A DNA stretch of 64,000 nucleotides from Alphaproteobacteria bacterium (lineage in GTDB: Bacteria > Pseudomonadota > Alphaproteobacteria > Micavibrionales > Micavibrionaceae): contig JAFLCW010000001.1 of NCBI GenBank assembly GCA_017302165.1, forward strand, positions 1 to 64,000. Reading direction: 5' to 3'. The translations under genes were made by a program, and so were the position numbers. Under the pieces are notes generated by a model. It did not search any database. It saw only the letters and a list, made by a program, of their open reading frames with translations, and had not been told where the DNA came from. Numbering within the stretch: position 1 is the stretch's first letter; every line of letters starts with the position of its first letter. This document shows, in pieces, positions 43,703-52,023 of this stretch.

Positions 43703-43771
43703 ATGCCTAATAAGAAAATCCGCAGAATTTTAATCCTCGGCACTTTGACCGGCGGCCGGAAGGAGGACTGA
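43703..43771 (+). CDS. Possible 22-residue leader peptide before the cyclase
   Basis: This short frame, beginning MPNKKIRRILIL and ending GGRKED, is preceded by AAAGGA and ends in TGA directly abutting the cyclase ATG at 43772. Its last codons contain the cyclase ribosome site (GGAAGGAGGA). It could couple or tune cyclase translation, or simply be chance coding. Confidence 0.35.
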   Translation: MPNKKIRRILILGTLTGGRKED

Positions 43772-44737
43772 ATGGGAAGACAACACGTTGACCATGACGA
43801 TATCGTCAAATTCGCACAAGACCGCGTAAATTTACCGAAGGAAAAAGCCGACGAATACCGCGCACAGGTAGCGCGTTTGCGGGAACGCCTTGAAAGCTAC
43901 TTGAACGAGCATCCGGACTTCACGCTTAAGAAAATGATGCTGTCTGGCAGCCTTGCCAAAGGCACAGCATTACGCACGCTCAATGATATCGACGTCGCCT
44001 GTTACATTAGCGGCGCCGACGCGCCCCACGACGTACCGAAGCTTCTGAACTACCTAGTCGAACGCCTGCGCAAAGCGTTCCCGAATTTCAGCGCCGATCA
44101 AGTCAAAGCCAATACTTACAGTGTTACAGTATCATTTAAGGGGACAGGCCTTGATGTCGATATCGTTCCGGTTCTTTATAAAGGCGACCCGAATTGGTAC
44201 GGCGATCTCGTTAACCAAAGCGACGGCTCATTTCTTGAAACCTGCATCCCTCGCCATCTCGAATTTATAAAAAAGCGGAAGCAGGCGCACGAAACTGATT
44301 TTGGGCAGGTCGCACGGCTTATTAAATATTGGGCGGGACGGATGAAGCTTGAACGCGATGGCTTTCGCTTCAAATCTTTTATGTCGGAGTTGATACTCGC
44401 GAAGCTGGCGGATGAAGGCCTTGATCTTTCCGATTATCCAGAAGCTTTACAGCACTTCTTTACCTATGTTGCGCGCAGCAATATTCGTGAGTTAATCTCT
44501 TTTACCGACTATTATCCAGCGTCGTCCATCGGCTCCTTCACCGAGCTGGTAAAGATTATTGACCCGGTCAACGCCAAAAACAATGTGAGCAAGTTGTATA
44601 CGGCAGCGCAGGCTGACATGATCGTCGATGCGGCGCTTGATGCTGGAGATGCTATTGATGCAGCATTAGCTGCCCCAACCAAGCAGGAAACCGTCCGTTA
44701 TTGGCAAAAGGTTTTCGGCTCAGCATTTCAGGTGTAA
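43772..44737 (+). CDS. CBASS cyclase, CdnC-like CD-NTase
   Basis: This 321-residue nucleotidyltransferase makes a cyclic oligonucleotide alarm signal during phage infection. The active site is complete: GS (59-60) in SGSLAKGT, D72 and D74 in NDIDV, and D130 in LDVDIVPV. The downstream HORMA and TRIP13-like genes place it in type III CBASS, where CdnC-type enzymes usually make cyclic tri-adenylate. The product here is inferred from that. It abuts the small leader frame and ends 2 bp before the HORMA gene. Confidence 0.92.
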   Translation: MGRQHVDHDDIVKFAQDRVNLPKEKADEYRAQVARLRERLESYLNEHPDFTLKKMMLSGSLAKGTALRTLNDIDVACYISGADAPHDVPKLLNYLVERLRKAFPNFSADQVKANTYSVTVSFKGTGLDVDIVPVLYKGDPNWYGDLVNQSDGSFLETCIPRHLEFIKKRKQAHETDFGQVARLIKYWAGRMKLERDGFRFKSFMSELILAKLADEGLDLSDYPEALQHFFTYVARSNIRELISFTDYYPASSIGSFTELVKIIDPVNAKNNVSKLYTAAQADMIVDAALDAGDAIDAALAAPTKQETVRYWQKVFGSAFQV

Positions 44738-44739
44738 AC

Positions 44740-45255
44740 ATGAGTTACAGCTATACATTATCCGAAACCGAATCCTTCACTGTCACGCATGCCCGGCATA
44801 TGGGCGCAAAAGTTGCAGCCGACCTCAAGCGCATGCAGCGTTTGTATGGCAATCCAAGTGATACGAAGATTGCAGAGTTCGAATCTGAAATTATCGAATT
44901 TCTCAAAAAAGGATATTTGGGCACGGTAACTTACGGCTATAGACGGGACGACAACTGGATCGAGCCGACCTTACGCTATACCGCGCGCGATCTATCCGGT
45001 GCTGCAGCCAATGACGATGATCCGGGGAAAGTTCGTCCAGGTGCGAACATCACCGGTGCGAGTTTCTACAGCTATATGACATACAGCGCTACGTATGACG
45101 CTTTATCGGATACTGATCGCGAGGCGTTCCGTAAAAATCTTCCATTTACCCGTGGTGGGGCGCCAGAACCCGGTATAAGCGGTTATCTCAATGTTGATCG
45201 CACCTATTCATCCGGCGGACGGGCGCTCGACCGCGCTACTGTAAGGAGTTGGTAA
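44740..45255 (+). CDS. cap7: CBASS HORMA-domain protein (Cap7-like)
   Basis: This 171-residue protein is read from the ATG at 44740; a frame from 44701 overlaps the cyclase. Conserved blocks of bacterial HORMA proteins are visible: FTVTHARHMGAKVAADLKRM, GYLGTVTYGYRR, WIEPTLRYTA and the C-terminal YSSGGRALDR. HORMA proteins sense a phage peptide and activate the cyclase by binding it. TRIP13 disassembles the complex. It overlaps the next gene by one base. Confidence 0.88.
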   Translation: MSYSYTLSETESFTVTHARHMGAKVAADLKRMQRLYGNPSDTKIAEFESEIIEFLKKGYLGTVTYGYRRDDNWIEPTLRYTARDLSGAAANDDDPGKVRPGANITGASFYSYMTYSATYDALSDTDREAFRKNLPFTRGGAPEPGISGYLNVDRTYSSGGRALDRATVRSW

Positions 45256-46190
45256 TGAGCAATAAACCCACGTTAGATGAACTGTTTGAACGCCGCCTCA
45301 ATTATCCTGACATCGACGCGCAGGAGCGCTTGGGTCGTCTTGTCGGACTTGATGACCATAAGGCACGGTTGACGAAAATAATTGGATTGCTTGTGAACCC
45401 TTCCGGCCTTGAAGCTTGGGCAAAGAAACATCATCCTAGCGCAAATGGTGTACTCAACGTAGTTCTGAGACGCCCACCGCTGGTGGTACTTGCCGGTGAT
45501 GTCGGTTCAGGCAAGTCTGAATTAGCTGAGACTATCGGCGATGCCGTAGCGCGGCAGGAAAAAATAGACATCACCTTATTTCCCATGAGTCTTTCAACGC
45601 GCGGCCAAGGCCGGGTTGGCGAAATGACGCAGCTCCTTTCTGCCGCCTTCGACTATACCGTTGAGGAAGCGAGTAAGCTTAAAGGGGCAGGCTGTGCGCG
45701 CGGAGCCGTGATTCTTCTGGTTGATGAGGCGGACGCAATCGCTCAATCACGTGAAGCTGCACAGATGCACCATGAGGACCGAGCAGGCGTGAATGCATTC
45801 ATTCGAGGGATTGACCGTATCGGCAATGGCAGGCTTCCTGCAGCCGTCATTATGTGCACGAACAGGCTTAGTTCTCTCGATCCGGCAGTGAGACGGCGTG
45901 CAGCCGACATATTATCGTTTAATAGGCCGGATGAGCATCAGCGTCATGCCGTTCTAGGCGAGCTACTTAAGCAGTTCGGCTTCACCAAAGCACAAATTGA
46001 TGCACTAGTGTCAGCAACTGGTGCACAGAAAGGCCGCGCTTATGGCTTTACGTTTTCTGATCTGACACAACGTCTTTTGCCAGCAATAGTGCTAGATGCG
46101 TATCCATCAAACGCTGTGAGCGCCGCACGCGCTCTGGAAATCGCTGGAGCGATGAACCCAACGGCTCCTTTTCAGGAGGATATGAAATGA
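45255..46190 (+). CDS. cap6: CBASS TRIP13/Pch2-like AAA+ ATPase (Cap6-like)
   Basis: This protein has 311 residues from the ATG at 45255, with AAGGAG upstream. Walker A is GDVGSGKS (81-88), Walker B LLVDEAD (154-160), and the sensor-region CTNRLSSLDPAVRRRAAD follows. The enzyme would remodel the HORMA protein and switch the cyclase off in uninfected cells. Its stop overlaps the ATG of the nucC remnant (ATGAAATGA), the coupling normally seen with a live effector gene. Confidence 0.9.
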   Translation: MSNKPTLDELFERRLNYPDIDAQERLGRLVGLDDHKARLTKIIGLLVNPSGLEAWAKKHHPSANGVLNVVLRRPPLVVLAGDVGSGKSELAETIGDAVARQEKIDITLFPMSLSTRGQGRVGEMTQLLSAAFDYTVEEASKLKGAGCARGAVILLVDEADAIAQSREAAQMHHEDRAGVNAFIRGIDRIGNGRLPAAVIMCTNRLSSLDPAVRRRAADILSFNRPDEHQRHAVLGELLKQFGFTKAQIDALVSATGAQKGRAYGFTFSDLTQRLLPAIVLDAYPSNAVSAARALEIAGAMNPTAPFQEDMK

Positions 46191-46354
46191 CGAACTAGTT
46201 ACTTCCTATTCTTCTTTCCGGCCTACGTGATAAGATTCATCAGCTACTGAAAGGATCGCGCAAGAGCTTTGGTCATACGGGCACTACGGAAGATGCCAGC
46301 GAGAATTCTGGCTTGAAATTTTTAAACCTATTTACCCTAATTCTTAATAAATGA
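46187..46354 (+). pseudogene. Decayed 5' stub of a nucC effector gene
   Basis: From the ATG at 46187 the frame reads MTN, then a TAG stop at codon 4, then continues open for about 50 codons. It contains KGSRKSFGHTGTTEDASE, which lines up with the NucC N-terminus as I know it (ARKAFQHPGAKGDASE). The match fades after about codon 44, and the frame ends at a TGA overlapping the next ATG. NucC is the cyclic-triadenylate-activated DNase normally encoded at this place in type III CBASS. The nuclease domain is absent, so it is broken twice: by a nonsense codon and by truncation. Confidence 0.75.
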
Positions 46355-46365
46355 AGTTATTAATA

Positions 46366-46878
46366 ATGGAACAAATTATCAATTTTTTCAATCATCCATT
46401 TTTTATCGTCGTAGGTAGTACGGCGACACTTCTGGCTATTTTGGGGTTCTCTTATACGGTTTGGCTGGTAGTTAGAGGAGTATTGCCGGTATGGTATAGG
46501 CTTGGAATAGGTCTTTCGCGCAGGAAAATAGCTATATTTGCTGCCTCGGAGTTTACAAGCTTGTCTAATATGCTTGAGGACTCCAAAATTTTCGAAAGAA
46601 AAAACATCATTCAGATTCATAAGAATGATCTAAGCAAGGCAGAAAATGAAACTGTATTCCTTATCCACTGGAATGAATATAAAGACAAAATTGATGAAAT
46701 ATTAAATTATAAAAGGGATGGAACAGCTCTTATCGTTTATGCGCCACAGAATGAGGGGAGAATAAATCAATCAGATATGGATAAGATAACATACCACCGT
46801 AATACTGTTGTTGTTAATTTTCGCGGAAGACTTTTGAACGATATTCTAACTTCGCTAATTACAACCAGCTTTAAATAA
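46366..46878 (+). CDS. Candidate membrane effector of the CBASS operon
   Basis: This protein has 170 residues from the ATG at 46366; an ATG at 46351 would add five and overlaps the nucC stub stop. One long or two short membrane helices occupy residues about 11-40. The rest alternates strands and helices (strands IAIFA 55-59, IIQIH 81-85, TVFLIHW 96-102, ALIVYA 121-126, TVVVNF 147-152), the pattern of a Rossmann- or TIR-like sensor. I recognise no named family. Its position suggests a replacement effector that senses the cyclic nucleotide and damages the membrane. That is inferred. Confidence 0.6.
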   Translation: MEQIINFFNHPFFIVVGSTATLLAILGFSYTVWLVVRGVLPVWYRLGIGLSRRKIAIFAASEFTSLSNMLEDSKIFERKNIIQIHKNDLSKAENETVFLIHWNEYKDKIDEILNYKRDGTALIVYAPQNEGRINQSDMDKITYHRNTVVVNFRGRLLNDILTSLITTSFK

Positions 46879-46950
46879 AAAAAATTTCCTAATTAAGGAT
46901 GCTGAGTGGGTGTTTAATCGTATTGTATAAAATCTCTTTTTTTCTTCGTT

Positions 46951-47181
46951 CTAGAATTTTTCCGTCCTGATCCGATTATTCCAAACATTCAAATACCAAA
47001 TCAAAAATTGGCTAGTGCTATCAACTTGGTCATCATACCGGCTGGATAGAAACGAAAATAACTCATGCTCGTAATCGGCTAGCCAAGGAGCATCTTTTGG
47101 AAGAAGAACTCGAACTGATTGAGACATTGCTGTCACTGATTCAAAGCGTTCTGACCTGCCCCATACGTGCTTCTTTAACAA
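46951..47181 (-). pseudogene. C-terminal fragment of a terminase large subunit gene
   Basis: The 76-codon frame reads RVLLPKDAPWLADYEHELFS and then SSRYDDQVDSTSQFLIWYL. This parallels the end of the terminase at 48020 (QVLLPTEGHWLPEYIKEL, KYDDQVDSTAQALDWL), including the nuclease aspartates. The ATPase part is missing. It is a relic of a second, diverged terminase gene, not a copy of its neighbour, and marks a breakpoint near the CBASS insert. Confidence 0.75.
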
Positions 47182-47233
47182 AGAAGTTTAATTTTTTATG
47201 ATAAATAAATTATATATCATCTAAATAATTTTA

Positions 47234-47716
47234 TTAATTGAATGTTTTGTATAAGTAACTTTCTGTACTTTTATTTGAAGACACTATTTTATTTGCTACC
47301 CACAAACCTAAAGGAATACATATAGCTAGAATTAGAATTTTTTGAGTTAATGATAAATCTCTCCAACGCTTTTGCTTTGGGAAACCATATTTATTGAATT
47401 CACTAACCTTCGACTGGGAGTTTTGTGAGAGGGTGGTAATATCTGTTGATATAGAAAGCATGGTGTTTACATCTTTTCTTTTCCATCCATTTTTTCCATA
47501 TGTTTTGATATTTATACTATTTGCAAAAAATGGATAAATAAAATGTGAAACGCAAAATGTTACAAATACCAAGCCTAAGGAAATGAAAGCGTGAAAAATA
47601 TTACCTCGAGCAAGCCAGTAGAATGGACCGAATAGCAAGCACCATATCCAAGAAGTTTTTGTATTGTAGTTTTCAATGTAGCCATTTGCAGGGTTCTCAA
47701 ACTGAATTAAGCTCAT
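47234..47716 (-). CDS. Small membrane protein, DUF2628-like
   Basis: This protein has 160 residues from the ATG at 47716, preceded by GGGAGGA. The N-terminal block WIWCLLFGPFYWLARGNIFHAF resembles DUF2628-type proteins. Three hydrophobic segments are likely (about 28-40, 47-65 and 128-146). Function is unknown. It is the first gene after the terminator-like hairpin of the second structured RNA, and lies between that RNA and the terminase fragment. Confidence 0.65.
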   Translation of the reverse strand: MSLIQFENPANGYIENYNTKTSWIWCLLFGPFYWLARGNIFHAFISLGLVFVTFCVSHFIYPFFANSINIKTYGKNGWKRKDVNTMLSISTDITTLSQNSQSKVSEFNKYGFPKQKRWRDLSLTQKILILAICIPLGLWVANKIVSSNKSTESYLYKTFN

Positions 47717-47746
47717 GCTTCCTCCCATAATTTTTCAAAATAAAAA

Positions 47747-47915
47747 GTCACCAGAGTGTCTCTTCTCTGGTGACCGGGAGTTAATAAGCCGCTATGAAAC
47801 GACCGCGACGACCTTTTAGCCGAAGCTTTGGACATACGCCGCCGCCTCCCGGGCATATGCCGAGAAGCGACGTGATGACGGACACGCCACCGTTCATAGC
47901 GGGGTTATTAAGGCC
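47747..47915 (-). ncRNA. Conserved structured RNA, copy B (unknown family)
   Basis: This 169-nt counterpart of 5389-5555 has P1 as TTAATAA/TTATTAA (47781-47787/47905-47911) and CCGCTATGAA/TTCATAGCGG (47789-47798/47893-47902). Both are changed on both sides relative to copy A. The cross-pairing CCGGGAG/CTCCCGG (47774-47780/47846-47852) and the hairpin GTCACCAGAG/CTCTGGTGAC (47747-47756/47765-47774) are kept. On the minus strand this hairpin is followed by TTTTTATTTT, a good intrinsic terminator, which argues that the RNA is read leftward and ends there. Unpaired words such as CCGCGACGACC and GGACATA are also conserved. Confidence 0.72.
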
Positions 47916-48019
47916 CCAGTTCACCCAGAAAGACAAACCGTTGTTACATTGCTGCGAGTATTGAATTTTTGCAAGTCAATAAATGAAAATACGATAGGAA
48001 TATGAGTATAATCAGGGTC

Positions 48020-49465
48020 TTAACGCGTTGCGGGAGCCTTATAATCTGTACTGACATCAATTGAGAAGAAACCTCTGGGCTTCCTACGCTGTAGCCAATC
48101 CAAAGCCTGCGCAGTTGAGTCAACTTGGTCATCATATTTACAGCCAGGAAAACTGGTCAACTCTTTGATATATTCTGGAAGCCAATGACCTTCTGTTGGA
48201 AGGAGAACTTGGCCATTTTCAATGGCGGCTGTTTGTGCGTGGAGGCGCATGATTTTATCGCTACCCGAAGGTTCATATGCCGTGACGCCCCGAAGGCCTT
48301 CATACTTCAACTCTTGAATCAATTGTGTTCCGGATGCCTTGTCTTCAATCAGTATTGTTGTGGCGCTGTAAAGGGTTGCCTGATCCTTAACAGCCCGTTT
48401 CAGTTCAGGGTAATCCATGCGTCTGCGGAATACATTCAAAAGGTAAAAATAATTACCCTTTTTACCCCATGTTGTGCAAACGCTATAATCGCTAAGTTCT
48501 GACACTTTGTTCGCGGTATCCCAGCTTTGTAAGATAACATCAAATTTGGCAGGCGGTTCTTCTGATTTATATTGCTTAAGCCATGATGTTTTAACCATAG
48601 CTCCACCTTGTGGAGCTGGATTTTGTTGATACTGACTTTGAAAATTATACTCTCCGAGCGATTTTCGTATGGCTTCTAGAGTGGCCAATGATTCCCGCTC
48701 TGGGTGCAAAATATCGCCGACGATGCGCTTGAAGGATCGTTTTCCAAATATATTGACGATTTGATGCTCTTCACTTTCTTCAGCAATAGAAGAAAGGGAT
48801 AAAACCTCCCATGTATCGTTTTCTTGAACATGCCCCACCAGATCATTCTGATGAAGACGTTGCATAATAATAATGATGCATCCAGTTTTTTTATTGTTCA
48901 AACGACTAAGTAACGTATTGTCATACCACTCATTAACATTTTTTCGCTTTGTTTCAGATAATGCATCTTCGGGCTTTAGCGGATCATCAATAATGATGAT
49001 GTCCGCACCTCTCCCTGTTAAAACACCGCCTACTGACGTTGCCATGCGTGTTCCAAGTTTTGTTGTCATGAAGTCATGAACTGCTTGGCGATCAGGTGAA
49101 ATCCTTGTCTTAAATATATTTTTGTACCATTCTGCATTCATCAGGTTTCTAGTATCTCGCGCCATCTTTTCTGACAGATCTTGTCCATAACTGGCGGATA
49201 TAATGTGCAAAGATGGGTCATGGCCCAAAAGCCAAGCCGTAAATGCGACTGTGACACAATGGGATTTTAGATGCCGAGGTGGAAGGTTGATGATTAACCG
49301 TTTGATTTTACCCATACGGCAGTCTTCAAGTTTTGTCGCGATACATTCAATGTAATCGCCCATAATGAGCTTAGCTTGCGGATTGAGCTCATAAAAAGAA
49401 CGCTCAATAAAACTGGTCAAATCCTGTCTTATCATACAGCAATATTCTTCGTATGAAATTGACAT
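48020..49465 (-). CDS. Phage terminase large subunit
   Basis: This protein has 481 residues from the ATG at 49465 (GGTGAG upstream). The ATPase domain has a Walker A-like PPRHLKS (62-68) and Walker B IIIIDDPLKPED. The C-terminal nuclease domain has WDTANK, LIEDKASGTQLIQEL and KYDDQVDSTAQAL. Terminases cut and package phage DNA. No capsid, portal or tail genes are in the element, so it may belong to a phage satellite or a defective prophage. Confidence 0.88.
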   Translation of the reverse strand: MSISYEEYCCMIRQDLTSFIERSFYELNPQAKLIMGDYIECIATKLEDCRMGKIKRLIINLPPRHLKSHCVTVAFTAWLLGHDPSLHIISASYGQDLSEKMARDTRNLMNAEWYKNIFKTRISPDRQAVHDFMTTKLGTRMATSVGGVLTGRGADIIIIDDPLKPEDALSETKRKNVNEWYDNTLLSRLNNKKTGCIIIIMQRLHQNDLVGHVQENDTWEVLSLSSIAEESEEHQIVNIFGKRSFKRIVGDILHPERESLATLEAIRKSLGEYNFQSQYQQNPAPQGGAMVKTSWLKQYKSEEPPAKFDVILQSWDTANKVSELSDYSVCTTWGKKGNYFYLLNVFRRRMDYPELKRAVKDQATLYSATTILIEDKASGTQLIQELKYEGLRGVTAYEPSGSDKIMRLHAQTAAIENGQVLLPTEGHWLPEYIKELTSFPGCKYDDQVDSTAQALDWLQRRKPRGFFSIDVSTDYKAPATR

Positions 49466-49475
49466 TATCTCACCT

Positions 49476-49883
49476 TTATTTTTTTCTGTTGGGAATATTC
49501 TTACGCAATCGCGCAAGAACCGTTTTAATCACAATATTATCTGGTTCTTTTAGGACAAATTCCGTGGATTTTTTTTCTTGGTCTGAACCATCTAGCATCT
49601 GAGATAAAGTAATGACCTGTTGTATAGATTTATGATCTCCGGATGCAGCCTTATTAACGAGCTGTTTAAGACTTACCTCAAGTTTACTGATTTTACGGCG
49701 ACAACCATTTTCATTTATTACAACCAACTCATTGATTGCTTCTCTAACAATAGTCGACAGGTTTTTGGCTAGGGGAGGCCGACCTTTGGGATTGCCGGAT
49801 TGCCCAGGCTTGAATTGTGTCTTTGTGGGAGGTTTCTTGTATCCTACTGGCAGAATTTGATCATCTTTGTCCTGATCCGACAT
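49476..49883 (-). CDS. DUF5681 domain protein upstream of terminase
   Basis: This protein has 135 residues from the ATG at 49883, preceded by AGGAGA. The N-terminal signature FKPGQSGNPKGRPP defines DUF5681. The remainder is helical and charged. It sits 10 bp before the terminase gene, a position that suggests a small-terminase-like or DNA-recognition role; this is unproven. The related protein at 2391-2987 is longer and has kept only the signature and parts of the middle. Confidence 0.82.
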   Translation of the reverse strand: MSDQDKDDQILPVGYKKPPTKTQFKPGQSGNPKGRPPLAKNLSTIVREAINELVVINENGCRRKISKLEVSLKQLVNKAASGDHKSIQQVITLSQMLDGSDQEKKSTEFVLKEPDNIVIKTVLARLRKNIPNRKK

Positions 49884-49905
49884 AACAAATCTCCTATTCT
49901 TTTCT

Positions 49906-51237
49906 TTACGATTTAGTTCCGTAATTAAAATTGACCCCTGTAAAAGCATGAATAGCCTCTTTTCCTGTTTGCTGTTGCCAACGTCGAATGGCGGTATCGA
50001 TATAAACAGGATCAATATCCATACCGTAACAAAAACGACCTACACACTCGGCCGCAACCAGAGTGCTACCGCTTCCTAAAAACGGATCAAGAATAAGATC
50101 ATTGCGAGAGGAACAATCCATTATCGCATCAGCTACCATTGCTACAGGTTTAACTGTCGGATGTAAGGAAAGAAGGTTTTTTTCTATGTCAGAACTACCA
50201 AGGGTATTCATGCCAGGATATTCCCATACATTGGTTCGGTTGCGACCATATTTTCCAAGCTGTATGTTATTGGTATGAGGTTTGTTTCCACGTTTAAAAA
50301 CAAATACAAATTCGTGTTGGCTTCGATACAAAGAACCCATACCCCCATTACTTTTTGCCCAAACACATATATTTTTTAGCTCTGCATAGGCACTACGGCT
50401 CGCTGTTATCAATTCAAAAACATGCCGCCAATCCATGCAGATATAATGAATAGAGCCATCTTTGCTATTTGAGGCGATAAGGTTCAGAGATAATGTCAGA
50501 AAGTTTTTGAAGTCTTCTTCATGCATTTCTCCAGAAGCCATCATGAACTCTCGATGTTTAACGCGACCTTTACCTGAAACATGTCCCTGAATAGGCACAT
50601 TATACGGAGGATCCGTAAACACCATATCTGCCATACGATCTTCTAGTAAAATTTGATAAGATTTTGCTTCGAGGGCATTACCGCAAAACAGCCTGTGTGT
50701 ACCCAAAATCCATAAATCTCCTGGCTGCGTTACAGGTCTTTCGATAGTTGGAAGAAAATTATCTATTGGGTCAGTCTCTTGTATAAACGAGAGTGACTCT
50801 ATTTTGAGATCAATCTCGCCCATAGTGAAACCAGTGGCTTCAAGACTAAAATCCAATTCTAGCAAAGACAGTTCTTTCAAGCTCTCGGCTAAAATCTGTT
50901 CATTCCATGTTGAATTTTCTGTTAGGCGGTTGTCGGCGATGGCAAAAGCACGGGCCTGTTCTTGGGTTAAATGCTCTAATTGAATAGTGGGAACCTCATG
51001 CCATCCCATTTTTTGACAAGCCAAAATTCTTCCGTGACCAGCAAGAACTTTGTGATTTTTATCGATCAGGATAGGAACATTGAAGTCGAAGCTTTGAATA
51101 CTGCGAACAATCTGGCTAATTTGCCTTGGACTATGTTGCCGAGCATTATTTTCGTCAAGTTGGAGCGTATCAATCGGAAGGTATGCAATCGCCAATCGAG
51201 ATGGAGGAGCAACTTTTTCTATAATCTTGGCCATCAT
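49906..51237 (-). CDS. ParB-like domain plus DNA methyltransferase (element 2)
   Basis: This 443-residue protein has a ParB/Srx-like domain (about 15-110, AGHGRILAC) followed by a beta-type methyltransferase: DPPY at 209-212, then DPFLGSGSTLVAAE near the C-terminus. The target base is N6-adenine or N4-cytosine. It is homologous along its length to the protein at 2980-4287 but has the standard catalytic tetrapeptide. It could protect the element from host restriction. Confidence 0.9.
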   Translation of the reverse strand: MMAKIIEKVAPPSRLAIAYLPIDTLQLDENNARQHSPRQISQIVRSIQSFDFNVPILIDKNHKVLAGHGRILACQKMGWHEVPTIQLEHLTQEQARAFAIADNRLTENSTWNEQILAESLKELSLLELDFSLEATGFTMGEIDLKIESLSFIQETDPIDNFLPTIERPVTQPGDLWILGTHRLFCGNALEAKSYQILLEDRMADMVFTDPPYNVPIQGHVSGKGRVKHREFMMASGEMHEEDFKNFLTLSLNLIASNSKDGSIHYICMDWRHVFELITASRSAYAELKNICVWAKSNGGMGSLYRSQHEFVFVFKRGNKPHTNNIQLGKYGRNRTNVWEYPGMNTLGSSDIEKNLLSLHPTVKPVAMVADAIMDCSSRNDLILDPFLGSGSTLVAAECVGRFCYGMDIDPVYIDTAIRRWQQQTGKEAIHAFTGVNFNYGTKS

Positions 51238-51318
51238 TTTTATCCTTTGTAAAAACTAGATTGAGTTCACAAAGGCTAAATCAGATTGAAATTCTCCACT
51301 GTCTCAAAAATAAAAATA

Positions 51319-52023
51319 TTATGTCTTTATTGGTTGTTGAGTACGTTCACTCAAGGCCGCTTCAATAAAGCGATGTCTGGATTCAAAACTCACAATATCT
51401 AGGCAATTTTTAATGAGGGGAAATTTCAAGGGCGCCTTCCAAGTTGTTTCTTTATCAAGAAGGAATTCGTTTTTTGGTGATCGGGCAGATCTAAATTTTT
51501 CACCGGCTTCTCTAAAGACTTCTGCAAAAGATAAAAACAGAAACATGTCATTCGTACTACAAGGAAATTCTTGGGAGAGTTTTAAAGTAAACTGCAATAC
51601 AGGGTCGGTAAACAAACAACGTGCTGCCCAAAGATGAGCAACATCCCGAAAATCCCGCCAGGAACTTTCTAGAGATGTTTTGGATGTAGGTCCAAATTTA
51701 TTTTTATATTCTAAATCAATTGCTTCCTTTGTTAAACGCAAAGATGAAAACTTTCGATCTGTATATAGCGTCATTAAAAGTTGTGATCCAGCCAACATAG
51801 CCTTATCACCAAAACCATTTGCAGCTTGAGAAACTATTGTTTCCGCATGTCCTCTTAAATGAAGTGGCAGAACCTTATCCGCATTGTATGCTTCTTCGAG
51901 CATAATTTGTTTTTTAAGGTCATTCGGATAGAGCATTATACCAGCAAGATATCTTGGCGCGTTATTATCAGTATCAATTGCACGGAAAAACGGTATTTTA
52001 AGGTACGGCATAGTATTTTTCAT
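51319..52023 (-). CDS. Hypothetical protein
   Basis: This 234-residue soluble, mostly helical protein matches no family I know. The middle carries SSWRDFRDVAHLWAARCLF and the C-terminus is basic. It lies between the methyltransferase and the helicase-PLD gene, in the same direction, with gaps of about 80 bp on each side. It could be backbone or part of the defence cargo. Confidence 0.6.
   Translation of the reverse strand: MKNTMPYLKIPFFRAIDTDNNAPRYLAGIMLYPNDLKKQIMLEEAYNADKVLPLHLRGHAETIVSQAANGFGDKAMLAGSQLLMTLYTDRKFSSLRLTKEAIDLEYKNKFGPTSKTSLESSWRDFRDVAHLWAARCLFTDPVLQFTLKLSQEFPCSTNDMFLFLSFAEVFREAGEKFRSARSPKNEFLLDKETTWKAPLKFPLIKNCLDIVSFESRHRFIEAALSERTQQPIKT

Noticed and set aside
44701..44739. 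Longer start for the HORMA protein
   Set aside because: It overlaps the cyclase gene, and the family's conserved N-terminus begins at the ATG at 44740.
5677..47943. Shared word ACAAACCGTTG at 5678-5688 and 47933-47943, near both structured RNAs
   Set aside because: The distance to the RNA differs (127 against 22 bp) and the flanks do not match. An 11-base match between such regions can be chance.
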